Assembly: GCA_030374765.1 (NCBI GenBank) | Contig: JARGXX010000053.1 | Location: forward strand, 1-23,892 | Length of the DNA stretch: 23,892 nucleotides | From: Agarophyton chilense | Taxonomy: Eukaryota; Rhodophyta; Florideophyceae; Gracilariales; Gracilariaceae | Direction: 5' to 3' | Notes under the pieces: generated by a model | Told to the model about the DNA's origin: nothing | Seen by the model: only the letters and a program-made list of their open reading frames with translations | Databases searched by the model: none | In this document: piece by piece, positions 11,138-19,890 of the stretch | Position numbering within the stretch: position 1 is the first letter of the stretch | Layout of the letters: every line of letters starts with the position of its first letter | Made by a program: the position numbers and the translations under genes

Positions 11138-11395
11138 ATCAGCCACACGGAGGGCGGCCTTCAGGATGGTGCACCATTGGTCCGAATAATCCCAAAACGC
11201 CTCCCGAAACGACGGTTCGCAGGAGCACGGCGGTTTGTCGTAGCTCCCAAATCAGGAAACAAGTTCAGTCCTTCGGCGAAACCTGAGGAATACCTGAGAC
11301 GCTCTCAAAGTTGGACGACGTCCCGGGACACGCAAGTTTTGAGATACAAGAAGGACCTTGCAAAAGCACAAGCATTGATTTATTTGACGAACTAA
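11138..11395 (+). other. open tail after B chromodomain
   Basis: The pol frame stays open for about 85 codons beyond TGA 11135. It is rich in Arg and Lys (RIIPKRLPKRRFAGARR, then a Lys/Gln/Leu segment near the end) and stops at TAA 11393. It could be a C-terminal basic extension of pol or chance. The corresponding region of element C ends about 16 residues after its chromodomain, so there is no support from the relative. Confidence 0.3.
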
Positions 11396-11599
11396 CAAGA
11401 GGTATAATAGCCCTTAACATGACCTTAAGGTTCGCGGAAGCGCTCAAAAAACCAACAGGACTCACTGGGGCGGCGCAGGAGCAACTACGTAGTCTTCATT
11501 GGAACCTGTAGGAGCAAAACCGAGACTAGGGTAACCCAAGGAGCACACTGGACCTTCAAGACCGGTCCCAGCGAGCCGAGCACGCTTATTCGGCGTAGA
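11396..11599. other. spacer between convergent B pol and antisense gene
   Basis: About 200 bases between the last open pol-frame codon and the stop of the minus-strand gene. It would hold 3' ends for transcripts from both strands. I see no motif I can name. Confidence 0.4.
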
Positions 11600-12659
11600 T
11601 TAATCTGAGGAACTATTCTCAACATCAGCGGCCTCCCAGTCGCTCAAATTTAGACCATTCCGGGCATTCAAGTCTGCAGTAACCCTCTGGGGCATCACCT
11701 GCGCATTCTGCTGCAGGATATTGACCATGGCGGTCTTCTGGTCCTGACCCCGTTGGACAACCGCGACGTAGCGTGCCGAGCGACGCGCCCAGGAGCAGGC
11801 TTCCTTCAGGACTGTAGAAATGTCCATCGAGGCCGTAATACCAACGGAATGGCAGACATAACGGAGATCCGAAGCCGCAGCCGTGACCGAAACGGGAAAG
11901 GGTGGCAACGGAGAAGATGGAGCGATGTCGGCGCCCCCAGCGGACGTTGGAACCAGCGCATCACCTACGGTACTTCCGGCCTCTACAGTAACCTCGCCAG
12001 GAGGGATGTCCACTTGGGCGACGGGCGGCTCATATGAGAGTTCACCCTGAGGAGCAGCGCCCGGAGGAGCTGGAGGAGAAGAAGTGGTCGGTAACACCAC
12101 GGCTGACTCGACCGGAGGATTGCAGCCCTCTACTGGTAGGACGAAGGGATCTTCACCGAAGGATTCTACGTCGGACATACCAGCAGGAACCAACGGCGTG
12201 GCTTCCACATTATGCTCGAAGCACAGGGGATCGAAACCAACGGCCTTTGCATAATAGTCGGGCACATGACGACTCGGGATGTCTCTTGGTTGAGTCCTCA
12301 AAGGCTTGGAGAGATAAACACGAGCGTCGTCCCGACCCTGCGGATGTAGTGGAATCGACCTGAACGAGTCGCTATCGTGGTCATACCAAAGGAACCCGGG
12401 ACTCTTGCCCCACTCCACCTGTAGGACATGATCCAAAAGGGCCTCAGTCTCCTCGACGTCAAACAGGTTCCCACGGACGATTTTAGGGACTCCCAAATTC
12501 CTGTGGAGCAAAACCCGGCGACGGGAAGTGCTCTCAAGGTGTTCGAAGCCTTGCTCCCTGGGGGAGGCAGACTCAGAGACAGAGCCCTCCGTTCCACCCG
12601 TAGTGTGGGGTGTAACTCCCACGGGGGATTCCGGCAGTACCGACGGACGTGAGGGGTAG

Positions 12660-12830
12660 AAACCGTTGGATCGAGAATGGGTATGGGTATCCCAAAGAAT
12701 GGGGGAAAATCCGGCGAAGAGGAAAAACGGGGCGAGGGTCGGGCACTAACAGGCACCGGACCCGAGAACCAGAAAAGGGGCGAAAAAACAAAAGAAACCC
12801 AATACAGGGGCGAAAACCTGTCCTCGAAAG
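12660..12830 (+). repeat. fragment resembling the LTR-like region of element C
   Basis: The 20 bases at 12794-12813 match 20233-20252 at 19 of 20 positions on the same strand. Flanking similarity also runs upstream in both places (GGGGCGAG, then CGAGAACCA or CGAGAGCCA and an A-rich stretch). The segment is inside the extra sequence of B's antisense gene. In the minus-strand frame it gives Phe-rich, stop-containing, non-protein-like sequence. It is best read as an LTR fragment inserted into the gene. Confidence 0.45.
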
Positions 12831-13334
12831 GAAACACAAAAAGCACGCAACCAGTAAGCAGAACCCCCACGGGGTATCGTGCACGCAGGTCGTCTGAGCG
12901 GTCCCAAGGGGGTGGTTGCACGGAACCCAAACGTGGGCACTCTCCAAGTGGAGTCGTGTCCCTACGCAGGCGTTGCTAACCAGAGCCCGTTCCGGGTTGT
13001 AAGGCCGAAACGATGGCGACGAAGAACCTCTAAAGGTATCGAAGACCAACCTTGGTTACCCTTTACTCTGAGCTTCGGACTGTCAGATCTCGTCTCCCTA
13101 AGTAGGGCCCACTAACTGAACTCTACAGTAGTGCACACCTGCTCAGGGCCATACACGTGGAGATCCCACTGTCAGGGCCCAGAAGTCCAACGTTCTAACA
13201 AATATCCGAAAATAGGTGCCAAAATTAAGCCACGTGTATCACGGGGCCAATCCAACCATGGGCCATCCGAATTTTCACTTCATAGGCGAACTCTAACCAG
13301 AAAACAGTGCCACCTCAGCACACCTTAGAGGGGA

Positions 13335-13376
13335 TCATAGTCATAACCCTCGGAGGGTTCAATCCTCATTCTATGA
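13335..13376. repeat. nested inverted repeat (hairpin)
   Basis: TCATAG at 13335-13340 pairs with CTATGA at 13371-13376. Inside lies the perfect 15-base palindrome AACCCTCGGAGGGTT (13345-13359) with one central base. The two stems could form a compound hairpin. It overlaps minus-strand sequence that still looks coding, so it may be fortuitous. Confidence 0.45.
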
Positions 13377-13448
13377 GTTGCATCTTCAAGTATCCCCTAA
13401 CTGGGCGTTGCTCTACAATTCCTTACGAAACGGATCATGATGTCTGGG

Positions 13449-13512
13449 AGCGGGATTAGGCGAGCTGTAGGACCTGGTATGTTCTCATCGTACCACACCC
13501 TCCAATCCCGCT
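13449..13512. repeat. inverted repeat AGCGGGATT / AATCCCGCT
   Basis: A perfect 9-base stem (13449-13457 with 13504-13512) encloses about 46 bases that themselves contain TGGTA and TACCA. The fold resembles part of a cloverleaf but has no T-arm and no CCA-compatible end. I therefore do not call a tRNA. Confidence 0.4.
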
Positions 13513-14350
13513 AACGGACATTACCACAGATTCCGTACTTCGAGGTATCCAGGAAGGCCATAAGGGACATCACGCGGAACGCGACGAAGAGTACCTGCCA
13601 GGACAGCCACAACCTTCGGTCACTGTCATCGCCTATGAGTTGGGACAAGTGGTACGCCACCACAAACGGTGTGGGATCCAAAAGCAGTGGCTATACACGC
13701 CAATACATGGCCCATTGGTTCTCATCCTCGTGAGGAAACGAAAGATATAGCGGGAGACGTTTGTCTGGGCTCATGTCGTGAAACTTCACCTGGTGCCAAT
13801 ATAAGAAGAACCCCAGGAATTGACGCAAACGACCATCGGGCTCGTGCATTTCGTTCCGATAGACCCTATTGTACATCCAGAACAGGAGGTCATACGGCGT
13901 CTGGAAGCAAATAAGAGCCAAGATATTGTCACCCTCGGGAAGGAATCGCACATGTGGCGAGATGAAATCCGTGTATAGGTCCGAAAGGAGTTTGTTCACC
14001 CTGAACTGGTATTCGGCTTCCTACTTGCAGCGGACGTATGGCATGTCCGCTTGGATGAGGGTGCGACATCGCGTCGCCGGTGGCGGATCCACAAGACAAT
14101 GCAACCATCGGTCATGCCACGAGACGCTGCGCGCGTTCTTGCTTCCCATCCGGAAACCGGGTATCTTGGCAAACCTTCAGGTATCGAGATACATATTAAA
14201 AAACCGCTGGTATTACTCCATAGAGAACGTCAAAATGGCATGACGCACTGCTCACGGATTCCGTCGGATGGTATGGTCATAGCGGTCCCCGGGACGTTCG
14301 TAGGCCACTTGGAATCCCGAAGAGCTACCCGCTTGGTTGTTCGAAGCCAT

Positions 14351-14887
14351 GGTACCGCCGACCACAGGTTGGTCCGCCGGGGAATGGAGGGGGAATCTGC
14401 CGGAGGTGACATAGTCCGAAGGAAGAACGGCATATCCGAAGGGCTTATAAAGCGATTTCGGCATCGCGCGCGACGAATGGAAAAGTACCACGATAGGAAG
14501 ACAAAGGGATGGATTTGACCCAAACAGACTGACAGACGCGAACCACGGTGGACGAAGCGCGGAGGGTCGCCAAAGAAAGAACGGAGACTAAGGAAGGCCC
14601 CAATGACCGTCAGAGGAGAAGAAGCAAATGGACCGTCTCGGCCACACGACGCGAGGAATGCGCCGGCGATGCACCTATGGCTAGCGCACACGGCGCGTGG
14701 GAGTTTCAGTCCTTAGGAAAATTAATTTCCCTCTGGCGCCAATGGTCAGCTCACATTTCCAGTCTTCTTCACAGGCGATGTCGACGTGACGTCCCGTCGC
14801 TCCCAATGGTACTAGGAGCAACAAAAGGCTCGCGTCCCCTGGGTCCATCATGAGGCCATCTGGACTTCGCCGTGACGGCCGAATCCT
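14351..14887. other. leader of antisense gene B, no recognised gene
   Basis: This lies between the candidate start of the minus-strand gene and the polypurine tract. The antisense frame remains open to about 14491 (SLYKPFGYAVLPSDYV), so the true start could be up to about 140 bases further upstream than ATG 14350. The plus-strand open frames here (up to 155 codons) are Arg-rich, lack any family resemblance and are probably shadows. Confidence 0.4.
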
Positions 14888-14898
14888 AAGGAGGGAGA
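14888..14898 (+). other. candidate polypurine tract of element B
   Basis: AAGGAGGGAGA is an uninterrupted 11-base purine run. It is followed by TA and then TGTGAAGG, and so could lie next to an LTR starting with TG at 14901. The position, beyond the antisense gene and on the pol strand of B, is where a plus-strand primer is expected. The same AAGGAGGGAG word occurs on the minus strand near 20403-20412 beside element C. Confidence 0.45.
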
Positions 14899-14900
14899 TA

Positions 14901-15290
14901 TGTGAAGGAGCGATGATAATGGTTGAGCCCTGTGAGTCGCCGGGACCTGATGTATCTTACAGGCGACGCGTGGACCGATCGACCTCAGGTGAACTCATGT
15001 AGATTATTAATTTGTTTTAATGAGTGCAATAGATTATAATTACAGTGAAGGGAGATCCCAGCGCCTCGCCAGTACTATTTACTTGGCTCGAGTGACGCTT
15101 CTCCCTTAGAGTAAGGTAAGCACCGTTAGGATACTAAATATCCCTCTTTGGTATATTAGTTCCACCAATTGGTCTTCAATCCATCTTTTCAGTAGCTCCA
15201 ACCTGTAGGAATACGCAGTAAACGCCAGCCAATTGCACCAAGTACTCTGGGAGTGCCACCGTCAAGTATTCGAACCTTAGACTCTTTCTG
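14901..15290 (+). repeat. possible 3' LTR of element B
   Basis: A noncoding stretch begins TGTGAAGG directly after the purine tract. It contains an AT-rich part (15000-15045, with ATTATTAATTTG and GATTATAATTAC) that could be a core promoter. No 5' partner exists in the window to prove it, and I could not fix the right end. Coordinates are approximate. Confidence 0.35.
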
Positions 15291-15480
15291 TGGATGAGTG
15301 AGACGCTGTATATACTGTAGTCACATTTCTTTTACACTTGCCATACTCATTTTTCGGATAATTTGTATTTCTCGTTGATTTGTGGGCCCTGTTCGATACT
15401 GCTTCTTTGAAGTCCAAAATTTGTTTTCCATTGATTAGAAGAAGCTCAAACCCCAAAGACATGGGGCCTTTCTTTTTGGT
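15277..15480 (-). other. short open frame of unknown nature
   Basis: On the minus strand about 62 codons are open from the in-frame Met near 15462 (MSLGFELLLINGKQ, then FKEAVSNRAHKSTR), ending at the stop at 15277-15279. Composition is protein-like, with Asn, Lys and Thr, and it lies upstream of nothing I recognise. It might be a scrap of another retroelement or of a host gene. I cannot name it. Confidence 0.2.
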
Positions 15481-15666
15481 TGACGGTTTCGAAATATTGA
15501 TTTTTGCTAGAATCTAAACCATACTATAAATATATCGGGGTTTCTACCTTGTAGCGGATAACGCTATCACCACCGCGTAGGGGAACATTCCACCGCACTT
15601 TGGCCTGCTGATGTTTGAAAAACGCGCCCAAACGTTGCAAAGGAACAGGAATGTAATTTAGCATAG
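15481..15666. other. noncoding stretch left of the copia fragment
   Basis: No gene is visible. CTATAAATATATCGG at about 15522-15536 is a TATA-like run on the plus strand and could be the U3 promoter of the left LTR-like arm. Nothing else stands out. Confidence 0.3.
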
Positions 15667-15811
15667 AGTCTGCCCTATCTGTGCAGTGATCATTAGAAAC
15701 ACTTTTTCAAGGAGTTTATAGAACTCAAATTTTGGGAACAGACAAACTGCACAGAATTTTGAAAAGCAGTTCTGTGACCAAGCTGTAACACAACTGGAAG
15801 CCTATAAGAAG
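15667..15811 (+). repeat. left LTR-like arm of the copia fragment
   Basis: This stretch is the reverse complement, with small gaps and substitutions, of 17598-17744. Shared words include AGTCTGCCC, GAACAGACA, TAGAACTCAAA and AGTTCTGTGAC followed by AAGCTG. Weaker similarity continues to about 15880 (AATAAAA, then TGAATC). Since the right arm reads into a copia gag in the minus direction, these look like LTRs. Genuine LTRs of one element would be direct, not inverted. Confidence 0.6.
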
Positions 15812-15883
15812 GGCTGTGCAGCTGCAGCTGCCCTCCTTGAGTTTGCTTAACCCACAACAATAAAATCAAGCACTGAATCGTCT

Positions 15884-16778
15884 AACAAAACTGACCTAAA
15901 CACTCGCACATGTGACACATTGGGCATTTTCTTCATGAACGCTTCGTATGGTTCCTTCGGTCCTTTGGAAAATGTTCGATTCCGTAGATAGTTGGCTGTA
16001 TGGTTGGCCTCATCTCCCAGCTGTTCATGACGTAGGGTTCCCATAATTTGCGGTGACATCGTTCTTTCCTTGTCCTGCAGTGTCTTTTTCAACCGTTCAG
16101 CCTTTCCATTTGACTCTGGACTGCAAGGTAGGGTTGGTTTCCAAATCACCCTTTTCTCCCTCAGCCAAGACTGGACGAATTCTGCCATATATTTTCCGCC
16201 GTTGTCATTACTGCACCTCTTAACACGCTTGCCCGACTGCGTTTCCAGGTCTGAAATCATCTTCTTCCTTGACTCGGGCACGTCGCCTCGCTTTTCAAGA
16301 AGCGAAGGAGAGACCGCGAACTTTTGTCTTCATACGCAGTAACTACCGTCCGACTTCTTGAAAAGGATAAAACATTCATGGATTCCACGACGTCAAAGTG
16401 GACCAGCTCCACAATGTCGTCGCTGTGTGGTCAGGATGCCTCCATCAATTCCCTCGGGGCTCGCGCAGACTTGCCTTCTACGCACACTTCACAGTGCCCC
16501 ACAAATCCCACTTGTTGGATCGAAACACCTTCACCGATAGCCCAAGTCTTGCGTAAGTGCTCTTCACATGGATTTCCTAGCCTCTGAAGCCACTTTCTCG
16601 TACACTCTTCATTAGAAGAAGTGATCAAAACCTTTTCACCTGTCTTGAATTCAGAACAGAACGTTAGTGCATATAAGTCATCAGCGGTCTCCAATCCAGA
16701 AGCCACAAACATTCCATTCAAATATTCTAATATCTCACAGATTTCACGGATTTCGGTGTCCGACCTGAAAACAAACAC
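15884..16778 (-). pseudogene. pol: copia GAG-pre-integrase and integrase, decayed
   Basis: From 16778 downward the minus strand encodes the pre-integrase region (LQRLGNPCEEHLRK, then VGHCEVCVEGKSARAP, with two zinc-type Cys in C-x2-C). It then reads through TGA 16431 into the integrase start VELVHFDVV (first Asp kept) and FLKSEA. A frameshift near 16285 leads to SNDNGGKYMAEF (second Asp kept) and PCSPESNGKAERL (Glu kept). The order protease, integrase marks it as Ty1/copia. Coding similarity ends at HVRVF near 15884, where the left LTR-like arm takes over. RT and RNase H are missing. Confidence 0.82.
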
Positions 16779-16784
16779 GAATCC

Positions 16785-17003
16785 TTACTTTCTAATAGCA
16801 CTGACCGGTAGAAGATTGCATATCAGCTCGAGTATGCACATAACATCGTCCAGAGTGATCTTTCTCAATTCTAACGTCATCTTCGCTTCGACACTCAATG
16901 TTTCGTTACCTGTCACAGCCAGCTTTGATCCATTTCCCACCGATACATGTCGTTTATGGGCCCTTCGTACATCTCCATTGAAAGCCTGTTCGGAATTGAT
17001 CAT
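16785..17003 (-). pseudogene. pol: copia protease C-terminal part
   Basis: The stretch includes HVSVGNGSKLAVTGNETL and LDDVMCILELICNLLPVSAI, matching the flap and the conserved L-x-[DN]-V-L-x-V-P-x-L-x-x-N-L-L-S-V end of copia-type retropepsins. The catalytic DSGA segment upstream is not visible, and neither is the gag zinc knuckle. The N-terminal half is deleted or lost between 17003 and 17105. Confidence 0.72.
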
Positions 17004-17104
17004 TTGTATTTAAACTTCAGAGTCCAGGTACCACTGGTTCTCTTTTTTCACGCAGAATATGCAAACTGTGAGCGTCAAAGCTGACTTCTGAGTGCAGTAG
17101 TGCA

Positions 17105-17418
17105 TCATTGCTGGCTTTGGACACTCTTTGATAATTGTCTTTTAATCATGTACACACGAATGACAGCTACCTGGTGTCGATTATCGGCGCCAAATACAAC
17201 TCGTTTTCTGATACAGGAATGCAAGAAAGCGCAGTGTTCTTTTGTCATTGGTTCTTTTCGGTGCATTTCTCTTTTTCTGATTCTGGTCGCTTCATCTGTC
17301 ATTTCTGCTTCGGTTATGTCTTCTAAATCTCCTCCGTGCCACATTCTCATGCTCCGTCAGCCCGTTGGATCAGTTTAAGCTTCCTAGACCAGATGTAGTA
17401 GTTGTCTCCCTTCAACAA
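17105..17418 (-). pseudogene. gag: copia gag, N-terminal fragments
   Basis: The minus strand from about 17415 reads LLKGDNYYIWSRKLKL and then TGA. This matches the opening of copia Gag proteins (L-x-G-x-N-Y-x-x-W). After a frame change, MWHGGDLEDITEAEMTDEA and a Lys/Arg/Glu helical stretch follow to 17105. The gag is less than half the normal length and lacks the CCHC knuckle. It sits about 180 bases inside the right LTR-like arm, a normal distance. Confidence 0.65.
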
Positions 17419-17597
17419 AGGCACACAAAACTTTTAGATGTCGGAAAGTGACTGCAAAATTGTTGGCGATCGTAGTTGTAATTAGAAACGATGCTTACAG
17501 ACCGTGGGCTGGGCCCATAAGCTCTTAGAAGGTTGATTGGTTCAGTTTTATTGAGGTTAGTTCCAGACTCATAGAAGACTTGCGCTGCCGTGCTGGC

Positions 17598-17744
17598 CTT
17601 CTTTTAGGCCTTCAGCTGTGTTTCAGCTTAGTCACAGAACTCTTTTTCACAGTTCTGTTCGGTCTGTCTGTTCGTAAAGTTTTGAGTTCTACAAATTCCT
17701 AATAAAATGTTTTTCTAGTGATCGCTGCCCGATCTGGGCAGACT
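17598..17744 (-). repeat. right LTR-like arm (5' LTR of the copia fragment)
   Basis: The reverse complement of this stretch aligns with 15667-15811. Read on the minus strand it precedes copia gag, so it is the natural 5' LTR or part of it. It contains a small palindrome, CTGCCC near 17724-17729 and GGGCAG near 17735-17740. LTR boundaries, a TG/CA pair and target duplications could not be fixed. Confidence 0.58.
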
Positions 17745-17984
17745 ACATCACAATGTCTACAACAAAATGTGATGTTGCTACATTCGGGACGTTCCAGGAC
17801 TACCATCCAACACTCTGGCTTAACTCAAGCCACGCAATGGTACTTGCTCTGTCTAGATGATTTACCAACACACAGAGAGGTTCCTTGAATTTCAGATTAG
17901 AGTGGCTGTTCAATAAAAGAATTCCATATCAGAACGGCTATAAAACGGCCGACCGCCTGCTTGTAATCGAGAACAGAGGTCTGT
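17745..17984. other. unassigned spacer between copia fragment and element D
   Basis: About 240 bases without a recognisable gene. GGCTATAAAACGGCCG at about 17937-17952 contains a TATA-box-like core on the plus strand with no obvious gene downstream. It could be part of a copia or gypsy LTR. Confidence 0.3.
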
Positions 17985-18600
17985 CCGTAAACATTGAACA
18001 AACCCACGAAGAATCATAGTTCCGTTTGGGTCCTGGGAGGTTTAGCCTGGTGAAACGCATTTGTGGTCCGTATAGCTACCTTTGGCTTTCCTGGGAAAAC
18101 GACGTGACCGAGATAGACCACCGAGGCCTGGAAGAAGGCGCATTTGCAAAATTACAGTGTTATTTCAGCGTCCAGTAGGATTGTTAGTACTATCTTCGCA
18201 TGGCGAAGGTGTTCCTTCATGGTACGTGAAAAGAGAATGACGTCATCTAAATAGACCAGAACGAACTTCCATTTGACTCTGGACAGTATGATGTCCATTA
18301 CCCGCTGGAAGGTTGCTACTGCATTCTGTAGACCAAAGAGCATGCGAATAAATCTGAACAGACCTTCATTGGTGGTGAAGGTTGTCAGCGCTCTCGCATC
18401 TTCGGCGAAAGGGATTTTCCAATATTCGGAGTTAGAGTCCAGTGTGGTAAATTCGGCAGCTTTACCTAAAGAATCTATACAGTCATCTATACGGGGTATC
18501 GGGTATGAGTCCCTCTTGGTTACTGAGTTTAGCTTCCTGTAGTCCACACAGAACCTGACGGACCCATCTTTCTTCCCTACGAAGACAAGGATACTTGCCC
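17985..18600 (-). pseudogene. pol: element D reverse transcriptase
   Basis: The minus strand encodes DYRKLNSVTKRDSYPIPR, SLGKAAEFTTLDSNSEYW, FGLQNAVATFQRVMD and an intact YLDDVILFS. The frame then has a TAA at 18152 and continues with KCAFFQAS and YLGHVVFPGK to about GLFNVY, with a TGA in between. Element B reads the same blocks at 8180-8760 with only scattered substitutions. The RT ends at about 17985 without thumb completion or RNase H, so D is truncated there. In this copy YLDD is intact whereas B has YFND. Confidence 0.83.
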
Positions 18601-19890
18601 ATTAGGACTGGTTTGGAGGCACCGGCTCCATGACTTGAGCTTTGCGCATTTTGTCCGTCTGGTCGGCGACCCTTTTCCTACCCTTCAGGTCTGTCCAGTA
18701 TGGGTGCGGGAACTCTGGTCTAGCATCATCCTGAAGGGCAACGCAGTGTGTATTGGCTCTGGTGTTTCCCAATCTACCTGACCACAGGGTCTGGTATTCA
18801 CTGAGGGGATCAAGTACATGGGGACTATAGGATTCGAAATCTGCCCCAATACCGACTGTCCACTCCCAAGAGTCGACGTCCTTGTCTGGAGTTGGCGTGT
18901 GGAACGGTTATCCAATTGGTATTCCATGATGACAACGGGCGCAGGCAGAGTGATGCCAGTCACTGTGTTTTACGTGGGCGTAATGGCTTATCTCTGAAGT
19001 TGCTGAATGTGACCAAGAAGCTGTTGGGGCGGATGTCCTCTACTCCATTGGCCATTAAGGTAAGGTGCTTCAGAACCGTTTTCGGGCGGTTATGAATTGC
19101 CACGAGCCCTGAGACCCTAAAATGGACCGATAACTGGATTTGGGTAATCGGGGGTATCGTTATGGCCTTTGACAAGCGAACCTCATTGGATTTCGTGTTT
19201 TCGGAGATAATCGCTCGTTCGCGGTTAGTCTCTGGCCCTGGGACGGAGCCAGTTATGGAAATGGAAGGTGCGCGATAGCGTGCGACTTTCGTAAGGCCTG
19301 GATAAATGGCCTTAATGTATCGATCGGTAAAGAAGGTCCCTAGGATTGCCTCAGCGCCCAAGTTAGGAGATACAAGAAACACCATGCGGACTTTGAATTG
19401 TCCTAATTGTTGGTAAAATGATACTATTTCTTTAATTTCCATTGGTCTACGTGATGAATCGGTAATCCTGGGGGTCTTCGTTGCCTGAACGAACTTGTCC
19501 CAAACGGGAGTAGCTTAGGATGGACCAAGTTGGGACCAGCACCTGTGTGCAATATGGATGTGCTTACTCGAGAGTTGTTTGAACGAAGTCCCACCGTCAC
19601 TCGAACTTTATAATTCTCTTTACTTAGAATACTGACAGGGTCGTTACTGTATTCCAATTCTCGTTTATCCTGAGTGCTCCATTGTGGATGGTTTGTATTG
19701 GGAGATGAGGAGCTCTTTGGCTCATGACTGTCGAATTGGTGAACGCAGGAGCTTGAAGAGGAAGGATTTGACTCGCGTCGACCCTCTAAGAGCTTTCCGA
19801 TGTGGTTTCAGTTTCTTCTTTAGGATAAGATTCCTCTTCGGGGTCGTGCGTAGGGTCTACAGTTGCGTGGACCTGTGGGGCTTTGTGTAA
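18601..19890 (-). pseudogene. pol: element D gag tail, protease and linker
   Basis: Sibling of B at 6830-8110. The gag tail (DPEEESYPKEETETTSESS, then stop) lies at 19786-19840, and ENYKVRVTVGLRSNNS at about 19570-19620. The retropepsin site reads ILHTGAGPNLV, so the catalytic Asp is His. After a frame change come AEAILGTFF, SISITGSVPGPETNRER and LMANGVEDI. Further frames carry VDWETPEPIHTALPFR and the start of RT. At least three frameshifts are needed to join these parts. Similarity to B ends near 19890 on the upstream side, so most of gag is missing. Confidence 0.78.

Larger units (their letters stand above)
11600..14350 (-). pseudogene. antisense gene of element B (unknown family), interrupted
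   Basis: A gene opposite to pol, located between the end of pol and the putative 3' LTR. ATG 14350 starts MASNNQAGSSSGFQV. One frame carries recognisable pieces down to 11600, with stops at 14252, 14213, 14177, 14021, 13691, 13511, 13397 and 13325. The last 340 codons (12622-11600) are fully open. Blocks shared with the plus-strand gene at 20794-22662, in the same order, are: TLIQADMPYVR (about 14060); W-x5-YR followed by GRLRQFLG (about 13835-13775); E-x3-LLD-x-V-x2-VEW (12410-12463); and LRTQPRDIPSRH (12260-12301). The C-terminal third is Pro/Ala/acidic, ending in a helical segment and ENSSSD. Between the second and third blocks there are about 1.2 kb more than in the relative, part of which resembles the LTR of element C. 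I recognise no known domain, signal peptide or zinc finger. An intron in the extra part cannot be excluded. Confidence 0.6.

Noticed and set aside
12298..13049. Two overlapping minus-strand open frames of 158-210 codons rich in Phe, Pro and Ser
   Set aside because: They run through the LTR-like fragment in frames other than the antisense gene, and composition is that of a pyrimidine-rich noncoding strand.
13341..13380. tRNA-like GGTTCAATCC word (B-box resemblance)
   Set aside because: The bases around it form a simple palindrome, the T-stem pairs poorly, and no D-arm, anticodon arm or acceptor fits upstream.
13449..13513. Cloverleaf-like fold that could be a tRNA
   Set aside because: It has a 9-bp outer stem and a middle stem but no T-arm or conserved tRNA bases; kept only as an inverted repeat.
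13550..13738. Plus-strand open stretch with protein-like composition (EEYLPGQPQPS, IAYELGQVVRHHK)
   Set aside because: It overlaps the minus-strand antisense frame, has no start with context and no family resemblance; it is probably a shadow.
14051..14853. Plus-strand open frames of 100-155 codons
   Set aside because: Arg-rich translations with no recognisable motif, opposite to the conserved antisense blocks near 14060.
15077..15090. TTTACTTGG identical to bases 2-10, as a second LTR end plus primer site
   Set aside because: Nine bases only, with no continuation on either side, so it cannot define an LTR.
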